The notes beneath the pieces were generated by a model. That model was given only the letters and a program-made list of their open reading frames with translations. It was not told the origin of the DNA and searched no databases. From Oerskovia rustica (GTDB taxonomy: Bacteria; Actinomycetota; Actinomycetes; Actinomycetales; Cellulomonadaceae), in the NCBI RefSeq assembly GCF_014836555.1, contig NZ_JACSQQ010000001.1:113284-164345 (forward strand): a DNA stretch of 51,062 bases. The letters are read 5' to 3'. Below, in pieces: positions 43,654 to 51,062 of this stretch. Both the position numbers and the translations under genes were made by a program. Within the stretch, counting starts at the first letter, position 1; each line of letters starts with the position of its first letter.

Positions 43654-45548
43654 GTGAGGTCCTCGTCCGCTCGCTTCTCGGCCGTCGTGCCGCCCTTGAT
43701 GCTCCGGACCACGGCGCCAGGAAGGCGACGGACACCTCGAGCACCCCTGTAGGCAGGGCGGAGGATGTTGGCTGCGCGGGGGTGGCGCAGCGCGACGGAA
43801 CGCTTGATCGCAACCAGCACGTTCGGCAGCCCGGTGATCGACACCAGGTACTCGTACTGCTCGGTGATGGTTCCAGGGAGGCGGGAGCTCAGGGCGCTGA
43901 GCTTGTACTCCAGGAAGTTGTAGTTGATCGCGGCGTTCGTGGTGTTCATCACCGAGTGAACAGTGTACTTCTCGGAGAGAGACGCATAGCTGAACAGCCG
44001 CTCGACCACGTGCGCGAGCGATCCGTCCCCGTACTGGCCCTCCATGGGGAAGTCCGCCCAGCGGAACCGGGCGTCGAGCAGCGGCCTCAGCGCCTCCGGC
44101 CGGAAGTAGAACATCGAACCGTAGGGCGACAGGGGCGTGTTCGCGTCGAAGGGAACGTCGATCCCGAGTCGCTTGGCGAGAGCCGCGGCCGGCTTCTTGT
44201 TGCTGTACCAGGCCTTGCCGAGCGTGGGATAGCCGATCTGCACCACCGGGGGGAACACCATCCCGACGGACTCGTCGTCACCGAAGAGGTCCAGGACGTT
44301 CTGGACGTACCCCGGGGAGCTGAGCAGGTTCTCCATGAGGTGGCGCTTGAACCACTCCCCGACCGCGAAGCCGTCCTGGGCGGACTTCTTGGAGTGGACC
44401 TTGAGCATCACGTCGTACTTGGGGTCCTGGAGGACGTCACGGAGCCCGATCAGGAACGCGGTGATGTCACGACCGCGGTTCGACTCGAGGACCCGGACGT
44501 CGAACTGCTCCCGCCCCCGCGCGGCGAGCCGACGCTCGATGTACTCCTTCTTGATCGCGTCCGTCGTCGTGATGTACAGGTCGTACGGGACGGGCACGTT
44601 CTCGACCGAGTCCATCATCTCGTCGATCATCGACTCGTAGAAGACGTGCATCAGGACGGCCATGGAGAGGTTCGCACCGCTCCCGGTGCCGGTCGGCACG
44701 TCGGGAAGCACGTGCGTGAGCGTCATGTTCGTCGACACGACCCGCGGCTCGGCAGTGTGCGAGATGTTCTGCCAGACGAACCTCAGCGGGTAGTCCGTCG
44801 ACTTGACCTTCTCGATGACGTCCCGGCCGATGACGGCGTTGTCGTTCAGGTACAGCGGGTCCTGGAAGAACAACCTGCGCTTGATGATCGGGCAGCGGTC
44901 GTTGAGCAGCAGCACCGGCAGGTCGATGGCCGGGTGCTTGCTGGGGTAGTTGCGCTCGGGGAACGCCACCATGCTGCCGAACCCGAGGCTCTCGAAGTGA
45001 TGGGTGAAGCGGGCCTCGTGATGGTCGACCGAGTCGTTGTACGACTCGATGAGCGGCATCGTCGCCCAGTACTCACGGAACGCGTCGGTGTCGAAGAGCG
45101 AACGACGGACGGCGATCCAGTGGGACTGGATGTGCGCGTGCATGGTCTTCTTCGCGGCGAACGGGTGGGGCGTCACCGATCCGTGGTCGGTCAGTCCCCA
45201 GAAGTCGACGTTCCAGGTCTCCGAGCGCTCGAAGACCTCGGCGAACGGGTAGATCGGACCGAAGAACGTGTAGTTCATGAGGATGAGCTCGTCGTACTCG
45301 CGCAGCCGTTCGGCACCGAAGCGCGCCAGGGCGTCCTGGTAGCCCCCGACGTCGTATCCGACGTTCTCACGCTCGACGATCTCGCTGACGAGAGGCGCTA
45401 TGCGCGCACGCGAGTCGTCGTCCAGTGGGCCGTTGGACACGAAGACGATTGTCTCGACGCTGCGTCCCAGGTCCTCAAGACAGTATGGGATGTAGTCGTC
45501 CGCATGACCGTCGGCGGCCCAGAACAGGTAAAAAGCAACGCGCTTCAA
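43650..45548 (-). CDS. rgpF: Rhamnan synthesis protein F (RgpF family)
   Basis: The 632-residue protein has the family start KRVAFYLFWAADGHADDYIPYCLEDL, LILMNYTFFGPIYPF, NVDFWGLTDHG, and a second half with DLYITTTD, LESNRGRDITAFLIGL, KVHSKKS and GSMFYFRPEALRPLLD. RgpF proteins take part in rhamnose-glucose polysaccharide assembly, and the second half looks like a GT-A domain. The start is TTG at 45548 with GGAGGA 5 bases upstream, an unusual codon that may hold expression low. It heads the whole operon. Confidence 0.88.
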   Translation of the reverse strand: MKRVAFYLFWAADGHADDYIPYCLEDLGRSVETIVFVSNGPLDDDSRARIAPLVSEIVERENVGYDVGGYQDALARFGAERLREYDELILMNYTFFGPIYPFAEVFERSETWNVDFWGLTDHGSVTPHPFAAKKTMHAHIQSHWIAVRRSLFDTDAFREYWATMPLIESYNDSVDHHEARFTHHFESLGFGSMVAFPERNYPSKHPAIDLPVLLLNDRCPIIKRRLFFQDPLYLNDNAVIGRDVIEKVKSTDYPLRFVWQNISHTAEPRVVSTNMTLTHVLPDVPTGTGSGANLSMAVLMHVFYESMIDEMMDSVENVPVPYDLYITTTDAIKKEYIERRLAARGREQFDVRVLESNRGRDITAFLIGLRDVLQDPKYDVMLKVHSKKSAQDGFAVGEWFKRHLMENLLSSPGYVQNVLDLFGDDESVGMVFPPVVQIGYPTLGKAWYSNKKPAAALAKRLGIDVPFDANTPLSPYGSMFYFRPEALRPLLDARFRWADFPMEGQYGDGSLAHVVERLFSYASLSEKYTVHSVMNTTNAAINYNFLEYKLSALSSRLPGTITEQYEYLVSITGLPNVLVAIKRSVALRHPRAANILRPAYRGARGVRRLPGAVVRSIKGGTTAEKRADEDLT

Positions 45549-45602
45549 TCGATTCCTCCGTATCGCGAACTCGCTCGGCAGAGCCGCGCCGAGGACTGCA
45601 CG

Positions 45603-45608
45603 ATGCTA
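45603..45608 (-). promoter_or_regulatory. TAGCAT -10 box of the rgpF operon
   Basis: TAGCAT on the minus strand would give a leader of about 48 bases ending in GGAGGA and the TTG start. It is the best promoter candidate for the eight-gene chain. Confidence 0.45.
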
Positions 45609-45621
45609 CCCCACCCCTGGA

Positions 45622-47214
45622 CTACGACCGGGTGGGCTCCAGGGCCTGCGGTGCGGTCGCGACCTCGGCAGGTGCGGCCGTCCCACCCGTCGCCGGGTCC
45701 GGCGTGATCTCGACGGCGCCAGGCCGCCGAGGACCGGACAGGGCGATCAGGAAGGCCGCCACCGCGACCCCGTAGATGACGACCGCAGGCATGAACCCGA
45801 GGTTCGACGACCAGGCGGGGTCCGTCGTCGCGTAGGGGCCGTCGATGCCGACCGCGTAACGACGGGCCGTGCCGTAGAAGGCCAGCACGTGGGCGACGCC
45901 GAGCGCCGGGATCATGCCTCGGGCGATACGTTCCGCGACGCTGGTGCCCTCTCCCCCACCCGGTGCGGAGATGAGCCAGGCCGCCAGGAGAGGCAGACCG
46001 ATCGCGATCGGGAGCGTGTACCTGCCCTGCCAGACCAGCCCGGCGTCGGCAGCCCCGGGGAGCTGGATCAGCATCGGCCCGACGACGACGCCCACGAACA
46101 GCACGCACAGGGCGAGCTTGCCCGAGACCTGCCCGCGACGCTGCAGCGCGTGTGCGGCCAGCATGCCGAGAGAGATGGTCCAGACGAGGAGGGTCAGGAG
46201 AGGAACAGGAGAGTCGAACCACCCCTGGTTGCCGATCATCTGCTCGTACTGCCTGCTCAGGGAGAGCACCATGTCGGTGACCGCCAGCACCCGGTCCTGG
46301 TACTGCGGCCAGATGCCCTCACCCGTCAACAGCGTCCCGTAGCGCAGGGACCACAGGATCGCGGGCAGAGAGACCGCCGCCACGAATGCGAAGCTCCCGA
46401 GGAGCAGCGGACGTCGGTCCCGCCAGAGCGCGCCGAGCTGACCGCTGCCCAGGGCCGCGATCGCGACGATGACGATCGCCCAGAGCGGGGACAGCCCACG
46501 CACGTTGGCGAGCACCGCGAAGCTCACGGCCGCGATCGCGTACACGTGCTTCGGCGCCTGGCCGCGGGCACGGAACACGGCCCAGATCGACGCCCAGGCG
46601 GCGAAGGCCGCCGAGATCTCGAGCCCGTTGGGGTTGATGGTCCCGAAGAGGAACAGGGACATCGGGGTCAGCGCGGTGACCGCTCCCCACCGCACGACCC
46701 GGCTCGCACGGGTGGCCCGCAGCGCGATCAGCCCGGCGACGACGAAGATCGTGGACACCGCGCCGGACACCAGGCGCATGACCAGGATCCCCGGATCGGC
46801 AGGCATGAGAGTGCTCGGCCAGCCGACGAGCAGGTAGTAGAGCGGCGGGTAGTGCCCCGCTGCGGTCTGGGCCTCGGCGAACGACGTGTGATCACTGGGC
46901 AACGCCGGCATGCACGAGGCGTCCTGGTCCGGGATCGCCACGTAGCAGCCCAGGTCGGCCACGGTTGCGTAGTCGGCGGGGATCTCGACCGTCGTCATCG
47001 CCCCCGGGATCATCCACGTCGTCGGCCGAGGACCGATGTCCCCGACGAGCTCCCCGTGAGCCACCGCCACGGCCTTCACGGCGTGGCTGGGCTCGTCCGG
47101 CGAGGACATCGCGGGGGTGGCGATCGCCCACAACGAACACATCGCGAAGAGCGCGGCCGACACGACGAGCCAGCGCAGACCGTCCATCGGCCGACGCACG
47201 GAGTGACGCGTCAC
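45622..47214 (-). CDS. DUF2142 polytopic membrane protein
   Basis: The 530-residue protein has about 11-12 helices, the DUF2142 motif SSPDEPSHAVKAVAVAHGELVG after helix 1, and an outside loop with HYPPLYYLLVGWPS. The family resembles GT-C glycosyltransferases or their partners that use lipid-linked sugars outside the membrane. GTG at 47214 is preferred because it lies in the stop codon of a leaderless uORF (GTGA). There is no good ribosome site, and GTG is otherwise hard to justify. In-frame alternatives are 47247 and 47187. Confidence 0.87.
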   Translation of the reverse strand: MTRHSVRRPMDGLRWLVVSAALFAMCSLWAIATPAMSSPDEPSHAVKAVAVAHGELVGDIGPRPTTWMIPGAMTTVEIPADYATVADLGCYVAIPDQDASCMPALPSDHTSFAEAQTAAGHYPPLYYLLVGWPSTLMPADPGILVMRLVSGAVSTIFVVAGLIALRATRASRVVRWGAVTALTPMSLFLFGTINPNGLEISAAFAAWASIWAVFRARGQAPKHVYAIAAVSFAVLANVRGLSPLWAIVIVAIAALGSGQLGALWRDRRPLLLGSFAFVAAVSLPAILWSLRYGTLLTGEGIWPQYQDRVLAVTDMVLSLSRQYEQMIGNQGWFDSPVPLLTLLVWTISLGMLAAHALQRRGQVSGKLALCVLFVGVVVGPMLIQLPGAADAGLVWQGRYTLPIAIGLPLLAAWLISAPGGGEGTSVAERIARGMIPALGVAHVLAFYGTARRYAVGIDGPYATTDPAWSSNLGFMPAVVIYGVAVAAFLIALSGPRRPGAVEITPDPATGGTAAPAEVATAPQALEPTRS

Positions 47215-47318
47215 GCCGCCACCCGCCGGTCGGACGCCGCTGCACACCTGAGCACGGCACAGGTGTCGGTACGGGGCGCTGGGGTCTGCGACGCTTCGCC
47301 GAGGAGGGGGAACTTCAT
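47211..47318 (-). CDS. Leaderless 35-residue upstream ORF, coupled to the DUF2142 gene
   Basis: ATG at 47318 lies exactly 7 bases after a TATAGT box (47331-47326) and encodes 35 residues, starting MKFPLLGEASQTPAP and containing two cysteines five apart (TCAVLRC). The stop TGA (47213-47211) overlaps the DUF2142 start as GTGA. A 7-bp hairpin (ACACCTG / CAGGTGT, 47244-47266) lies inside it. The arrangement suggests a regulatory leader peptide; the peptide itself matches nothing I know. Confidence 0.65.
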   Translation of the reverse strand: MKFPLLGEASQTPAPRTDTCAVLRCAAASDRRVAA

Positions 47319-47325
47319 GGCGGCC

Positions 47326-47333
47326 ACTATAGT
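47326..47333. promoter_or_regulatory. Shared divergent -10 ACTATAGT
   Basis: This palindromic octamer gives TATAGT on both strands: 47328-47333 forward (towards GtrA) and 47331-47326 reverse (towards the uORF and DUF2142). The two promoters overlap and should compete for polymerase. Confidence 0.55.
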
Positions 47334-47408
47334 CTGGGGCTGGTCCGCCTCCCGGGTGGCCAGGCGAGGCCCGGCGCAGGGGCGCACGGCGAAAGGTGGC
47401 ACGAAGCG

Positions 47409-47855
47409 ATGACCGAGGTACAGCCGAGCGACGACGTCTCCGCCCCCCGGCAGGAGGCCTCGAAGGCTGATTCCATGCCTCGGCGCCTCGCGAGACACCC
47501 TCTGGTGAAGTACATCAGCATAGGGGGCCTATGTTTTGTCATCGATGCTGGCCTTCTCTGGTTCTGCACCGGCGTCCTGGGCTGGGACGTCTGGTTGGGA
47601 GCGACGATCGGGTACTGGACCGGGGTCCTGGTCAATTTCACGCTGAACCGCACGGTCATGGCGCGCGAAGGTGGCAACCTTCTGCGACAGACCACCCGCT
47701 ACGGGATCCTGCTGGGGTTCAACTACCTGGTCACCCTCGCGTTCCTCCACCTGACGGCCATGCTCGGCATGCCGGTCGTGGCCGGCAAGACGGTCATCGT
47801 CGCGGCGAGCACGTGCTGGAACTACCTGCTCTACAGGTTCTGGATCTTCGTCTGA
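47409..47855 (+). CDS. GtrA-family small membrane protein
   Basis: The 148-residue protein has a polar N-terminus and four helices (KYISIGGLCFVIDAGLLWFC, GATIGYWTGVLVNFTLNRTV, YGILLGFNYLVTLAFLHL, VIVAASTCWNYLLYRFWIF), matching GtrA. GtrA proteins are thought to flip polyprenyl-phosphate sugars or assist their transfer. This fits the GT2-DUF2304 pair at 30.5 kb and the DUF2142 gene next door. ATG at 47409 has only a distant AAAGG. Confidence 0.92.
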   Translation: MTEVQPSDDVSAPRQEASKADSMPRRLARHPLVKYISIGGLCFVIDAGLLWFCTGVLGWDVWLGATIGYWTGVLVNFTLNRTVMAREGGNLLRQTTRYGILLGFNYLVTLAFLHLTAMLGMPVVAGKTVIVAASTCWNYLLYRFWIFV

Positions 47856-47914
47856 CCGACCCGCGCGCCGGGGTGACGACCTGCCCTCGACGCGCCGTCC
47901 CGTGGTCGGCGACC

Positions 47915-47920
47915 TATCCT
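47915..47920 (+). promoter_or_regulatory. Possible -10 (TATCCT) of the lipoprotein/LGFP operon
   Basis: TATCCT in the 190-bp gap after GtrA predicts a leader of about 120 bases. No -35 and no terminator are clear in this gap. Confidence 0.3.
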
Positions 47921-48045
47921 GCCAAGGAACGCCGCTCCCGCATTCGTCTAGCCCGACCGGACGATCCATCGACGCCGGTGCACGTCCGGACGGACCGGGC
48001 TCCTCGATCGTCGCGAGCCGCCCACCGGACCCAGGAGGCGCGCCC

Positions 48046-48609
48046 ATGACCATCAAGGCAGTGATCTCGACCACGGCACTCGTCCTCGTGCTGGCAGGCG
48101 TCGCGAGCGGGTGCTCGACCGGCGGACAGAGCCCGGAGGGGGCCGACACCTCCTCCCCGACCGCGGTCGAACCGAGCCCCACGACCACGGACGACGCGGT
48201 CTCTCCGGACCCCGGTCCGTCCTCGCCCGCCCCGTCCGCCCCGTCCACCCCGTCCCCCTCGCCCACCTCCGCTCCGGCTCCCTCGTCGTCCCCGGGCCCG
48301 GCCAAGCCGACGGTGGGGAGCATCGACGTCATGATCTCCAACTCGACCTGGGACCCTGCCGCGGGAGTGGTCGTGCGGGGGTTCGCCGACACCGTCGACA
48401 CGGAGGCGACCTGCACGCTCGAGCTGTCCCTGTCCGGGGTCGTCCGGAGCGTCACGTCCGAGGCCCTCGAGGGGCCGACGACGATGTCCTGCGGCGAGCT
48501 GATCGTGAGCTCCGCCGAGGTCTCCCCCGGTGACTGGACCGCGGTCCTCTCCTACGAGTCGACGACGGCGTGGGGGGCCTCTGCTCCCGTCGTGGTGACC
48601 GTGTCATGA
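48046..48609 (+). CDS. Secreted lipoprotein with Pro/Ser/Thr-rich linker
   Basis: The 187-residue protein has a lipoprotein signal (lipobox ASGC, C23), a low-complexity Ser/Pro/Thr stalk of about 60 residues and a beta-rich C-terminal domain of about 95 residues with two cysteines (ATCTLEL, MSCGEL), Ig-like in character. The stalk would span the wall. AGGAGG lies about 7 bases before ATG 48046. Its stop overlaps the start of the LGFP gene by ATGA, so the two products likely work together. Confidence 0.8.
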   Translation: MTIKAVISTTALVLVLAGVASGCSTGGQSPEGADTSSPTAVEPSPTTTDDAVSPDPGPSSPAPSAPSTPSPSPTSAPAPSSSPGPAKPTVGSIDVMISNSTWDPAAGVVVRGFADTVDTEATCTLELSLSGVVRSVTSEALEGPTTMSCGELIVSSAEVSPGDWTAVLSYESTTAWGASAPVVVTVS

Positions 48610-50999
48610 CCGGCCCGGGTCCGCGCTCAGGGCGCGCACGCTCCCTCCTGGCCGCTCTCACGTCGCTCGCGCTGGTGCTCACCGGTGCGCTGTTCTCCAC
48701 GGCCCCGGCCTCCGCCGTCTCGGGCTCCGACTTCAACCCGGGCTTCATCATCTCCGACGCCGTGTTCTACGACTCGGGCGCGATGAGCACGAGTCAGATC
48801 CAGTCGTTCATCGAGACGAAGGGGGCCCGGTGCACACCTGCGGCGGGCAACACCTGTCTCAAGAGCTATCGCGAGTCGACCAACACGATCCCTGGTGACA
48901 GCTACTGCGCGGCCTACCAGGGAGCGCCGTCGGAGACCGCGGCGCAGATCATCGCCAAGGTGTCGGTCGCCTGCAAGATCAACCCGCAGGTTCTCCTGGT
49001 CACCCTTCAGAAGGAGCAGGGGCTCGTCACGTCGACCGCCGGGAAGCCGGCGGCGACGTTCCGCCGTGCTCTCGGCTACGGGTGCCCGGACAACGCAGGG
49101 GGCTGGTGCGACCCGAGCTACTCGGGCTTCTTCATCCAGATGCAGCGCGCAGCCCGTCAGTTCCAGCTCTACAAGGCCCGGCCCACCAGCTACTCCTACG
49201 TCGCGGGCCGGACGAACACGATCCTGTACCACCCGAACACCGCGTGCGGGACGACCCAGGTCCACATCCAGAACCAGGCCACCGCGGCGCTCTACAACTA
49301 CACCCCCTACGTGCCGAACGCGGCGGCTCTCGCCGCAGGGTACGGCACGGGGAACTCGTGCTCGAGCTACGGGAACCGCAACTTCTTCCTGTACTTCGGC
49401 GACTGGTTCGGCTCCTCCGGGTTCGTCATCTCCCCCTACATCTGGAACTGGTACCAGGTGGCGAGCAACAGGGCCGCGGCCGGAGACCCGACGACGGCGG
49501 CCTCGGTGGTCGCGGGCGGGGTCAGGCAGGGCTTCCAGGGCGGCTCGGTGTACATGTCCGGGTTGTTCGGGGTCCAGATGGTGCCCGCGGGGCTGCTCGA
49601 CCTCTACTACAACACCCTGGGCGGGCCGGCCGGCGTGCTGGGGTTCCCCACCGGCTCCCACTCCGGTCCCGCCGGCGGGCTCTCGCAGCCGTTCCAGAAC
49701 GGGACGATGTTCATCTCCGGAGCGACGGGGTTCACGTTCGTCTCAGGGTGGATGCTCGACGTCTACACGTCGAACGGCGGACCGGCCGGTGCTCTGGGCT
49801 TCCCGACGACCCCGGGCTCCGTCGTCGCCGGTGGGCTGACGCAGTCGTTCCAGGGGGGGACGGTCTGGATCTCCGGCTCCGCAGGCGTGCACACCCTCCC
49901 GCCCGCCGTGCAGACCGCCTACGTCGCCGCTGGCGGGCCCGCCGGGCCGCTCGGCTTCCCCACGGGTCGGACGACCTCGGACGGGGTCGAGGTCCACCTG
50001 TTCCAGCACGGTGCGATCTACGGCTACGGCGGCGGCTACCACCCGGTGTCCGGGTGGATGTACGACCTCTACCGGGCCAACGGCGGGACCAAGAACCCGT
50101 TGGGTCTGCCTGTCGGGGGCCAACGGGTCGAGGCTGGTGGCATCGTCCAGACGTTCGAGCGCGGGACGGTCTACATCGCCGGTTCGACGGGCATCCAGAC
50201 GGTCCCCACGGCGATCCAGACCGTGTACGCGTCGACCAAGGGACCGGCGGGCCCCCTCGGCTTCCCGACGGGCCCTGCGACGACCGCGAACCCCGTCACC
50301 TACCAGCCCTTCCAGTCCGGGGTGCTCTACACCGACGGGAGGTCGAGCGGGTACGTCGCGCGGGGGATGATGGCCGACGTCTACGCCTCACGTGGTGGCT
50401 ACAAGGGGTCGCTGGGCCTCCCCACCAGCAACACGAGCTTCGTAGGAGGCGGGATCGTCCAGGCGTTCACGAGCGCCACGGTGTACGTCTCCGGCTCGGG
50501 CGGCATCCAGAGCAACCCGACCGGAGGCCTGGCCGAGATGTACTTCCGGTCCCTCGGCGGTCCGACCGGGACCCTCGGGTGGCCCGCGGGTCCTGAGCGC
50601 GGCGTCGCGGGCGGGATCGTCCAGCCGTACACGAAGGGCACGATGTACATCTCCGGCTCGACGGGGTTCAACTACTCGTCGGGTTGGATGGGTGACGTCT
50701 ATCGGGACCGCGGAGGCCCTGCGGGCACTCTCGGGTTCCCGACGAGCAGCCCGCGCGTCGAGGCGGGTGCGATCGTCCAGTCCTTCCAGACCGGGACGAT
50801 CTACATCGCGGGAACGACGGGGATCCAGACCGTCCCCACGGTCGTCCAGGCGGCGTTCGTCGCGAACGGCGGTCCTGCTGGTCGCCTCGGGTTCCCTGTC
50901 GCCGCGGCGGTGGTCTCGGCCTCCGGGACGTCCCAGCGGTTCCAGAACGGGACCATCACGGTGTCGTCGGCCGGGGCCGTCACGGTCACGCCGGGGTAG
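48606..50999 (+). CDS. Secreted wall protein: lysozyme-like domain plus nine LGFP repeats
   Basis: The 797-residue protein has a Sec signal peptide (cleavage after APASA, about residue 38). Residues about 40-270 form a conserved actinobacterial extracellular domain (VLLVTLQKEQGLVTS with a possible catalytic Glu, GYGCPDNAGGWCD, QNQATAALYNYTPY, YGNRNFFLYFGDWF). The rest holds nine LGFP-type repeats with motifs such as GGPAGVLGFPT, about 53 residues apart, known to bind or tether to the cell wall. It could act on peptidoglycan or hold the glycan in place. Confidence 0.92.
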   Translation: MTGPGPRSGRARSLLAALTSLALVLTGALFSTAPASAVSGSDFNPGFIISDAVFYDSGAMSTSQIQSFIETKGARCTPAAGNTCLKSYRESTNTIPGDSYCAAYQGAPSETAAQIIAKVSVACKINPQVLLVTLQKEQGLVTSTAGKPAATFRRALGYGCPDNAGGWCDPSYSGFFIQMQRAARQFQLYKARPTSYSYVAGRTNTILYHPNTACGTTQVHIQNQATAALYNYTPYVPNAAALAAGYGTGNSCSSYGNRNFFLYFGDWFGSSGFVISPYIWNWYQVASNRAAAGDPTTAASVVAGGVRQGFQGGSVYMSGLFGVQMVPAGLLDLYYNTLGGPAGVLGFPTGSHSGPAGGLSQPFQNGTMFISGATGFTFVSGWMLDVYTSNGGPAGALGFPTTPGSVVAGGLTQSFQGGTVWISGSAGVHTLPPAVQTAYVAAGGPAGPLGFPTGRTTSDGVEVHLFQHGAIYGYGGGYHPVSGWMYDLYRANGGTKNPLGLPVGGQRVEAGGIVQTFERGTVYIAGSTGIQTVPTAIQTVYASTKGPAGPLGFPTGPATTANPVTYQPFQSGVLYTDGRSSGYVARGMMADVYASRGGYKGSLGLPTSNTSFVGGGIVQAFTSATVYVSGSGGIQSNPTGGLAEMYFRSLGGPTGTLGWPAGPERGVAGGIVQPYTKGTMYISGSTGFNYSSGWMGDVYRDRGGPAGTLGFPTSSPRVEAGAIVQSFQTGTIYIAGTTGIQTVPTVVQAAFVANGGPAGRLGFPVAAAVVSASGTSQRFQNGTITVSSAGAVTVTPG

Positions 51000-51006
51000 G
51001 TTCCGG

Positions 51007-51023
51007 CGAGGCCCCGAGCCTCG
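51007..51023 (+). terminator. Small hairpin after the LGFP gene
   Basis: CGAGGC and GCCTCG flank the 5-base loop CCCGA, 8 bp after the stop. There is no U-run. A longer GC-rich tail follows to the end of the window. Confidence 0.4.
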
Positions 51024-51062
51024 GCACGGGTCGGTCGGGCCCCGCACCGCACACCAGCGGTG

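Noticed and set aside
43782-45707. 641-codon plus-strand frame opposite rgpF
   Set aside because: It is a shadow of rgpF; no family signature, and the minus strand has a ribosome site and a recognisable domain.

Overview
The window is about 51 kb of very GC-rich DNA with dense coding, GTG starts, TANNNT-type -10 boxes and several leaderless genes. Gene content is actinobacterial: WhiB, DUF3499, a TIGR03089-type protein, LGFP repeats, a PF13796 sensor kinase and DUF5719. The manB / DUF3499 / metallopeptidase / whiB / TIGR03089 / wbbL-like / rml neighbourhood resembles the mycobacterial pmmA-whiB2-wbbL-rmlD region. I infer a chromosomal segment of a rhamnose-walled member of the Micrococcales (Cellulomonadaceae / Promicromonosporaceae-like). 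The species cannot be fixed from sequence alone. I saw no rRNA, tRNA, transposase, phage gene or CRISPR.

Layout. (1) 1-6.3 kb: end of a DUF58 gene, a tiny membrane protein, a lipoprotein, an HTH_42 protein, a divergent SpoIIM / RDD membrane pair and an acyltransferase-3 protein. (2) 6.5-10.3 kb: a NarL-type two-component system and a large membrane protein. (3) 10.3-16.2 kb: ahcY, flanked on both sides by exactly phased 22-bp repeat arrays, then a glycine betaine ABC operon (ATPase with CBS tail, permease, binding lipoprotein) behind a long AT-richer leader. (4) 16.2-25.3 kb: CDF transporter, Trm112-like protein, manB, DUF3499, a degenerate metallopeptidase, DUF5719 and a 1.2-kaa glycosyltransferase/membrane protein. 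(5) 25.4-35.8 kb: whiB, TIGR03089, a WbbL-like rhamnosyltransferase, rmlA, rmlC, a GT4, a polyprenyl-phosphate GT2 with DUF2304, rmlD, rmlB, a methyltransferase and an epimerase. (6) 35.9-45.5 kb: a chain of eight minus-strand genes in the order RgpF, acyltransferase, AlgX-like, epimerase, Wzm, Wzt, GT4, GT2, mostly joined by 4-20 bp overlaps. (7) 45.6-51 kb: a DUF2142 membrane protein preceded by a coupled leaderless uORF, GtrA, and a lipoprotein / LGFP-repeat secreted protein pair.

How it works together (inference). RmlABCD supplies dTDP-L-rhamnose. The WbbL-like, GT4, GT2 and RgpF enzymes build a rhamnose-rich glycan on a lipid carrier. Wzm/Wzt exports it, with the Wzt C-terminal domain probably recognising the finished chain. 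The AT3 / AlgX-like pair probably O-acetylates it. The GT2-DUF2304 pair, GtrA and DUF2142 suggest side-chain addition from polyprenyl-phosphate sugars outside the membrane.

The most unusual signals are non-coding: the 22-bp phased arrays around ahcY, a shared GGGGGACATCCCCC palindrome upstream of the two-component operon and of the first acyltransferase gene, and the uORF coupled to the DUF2142 gene.
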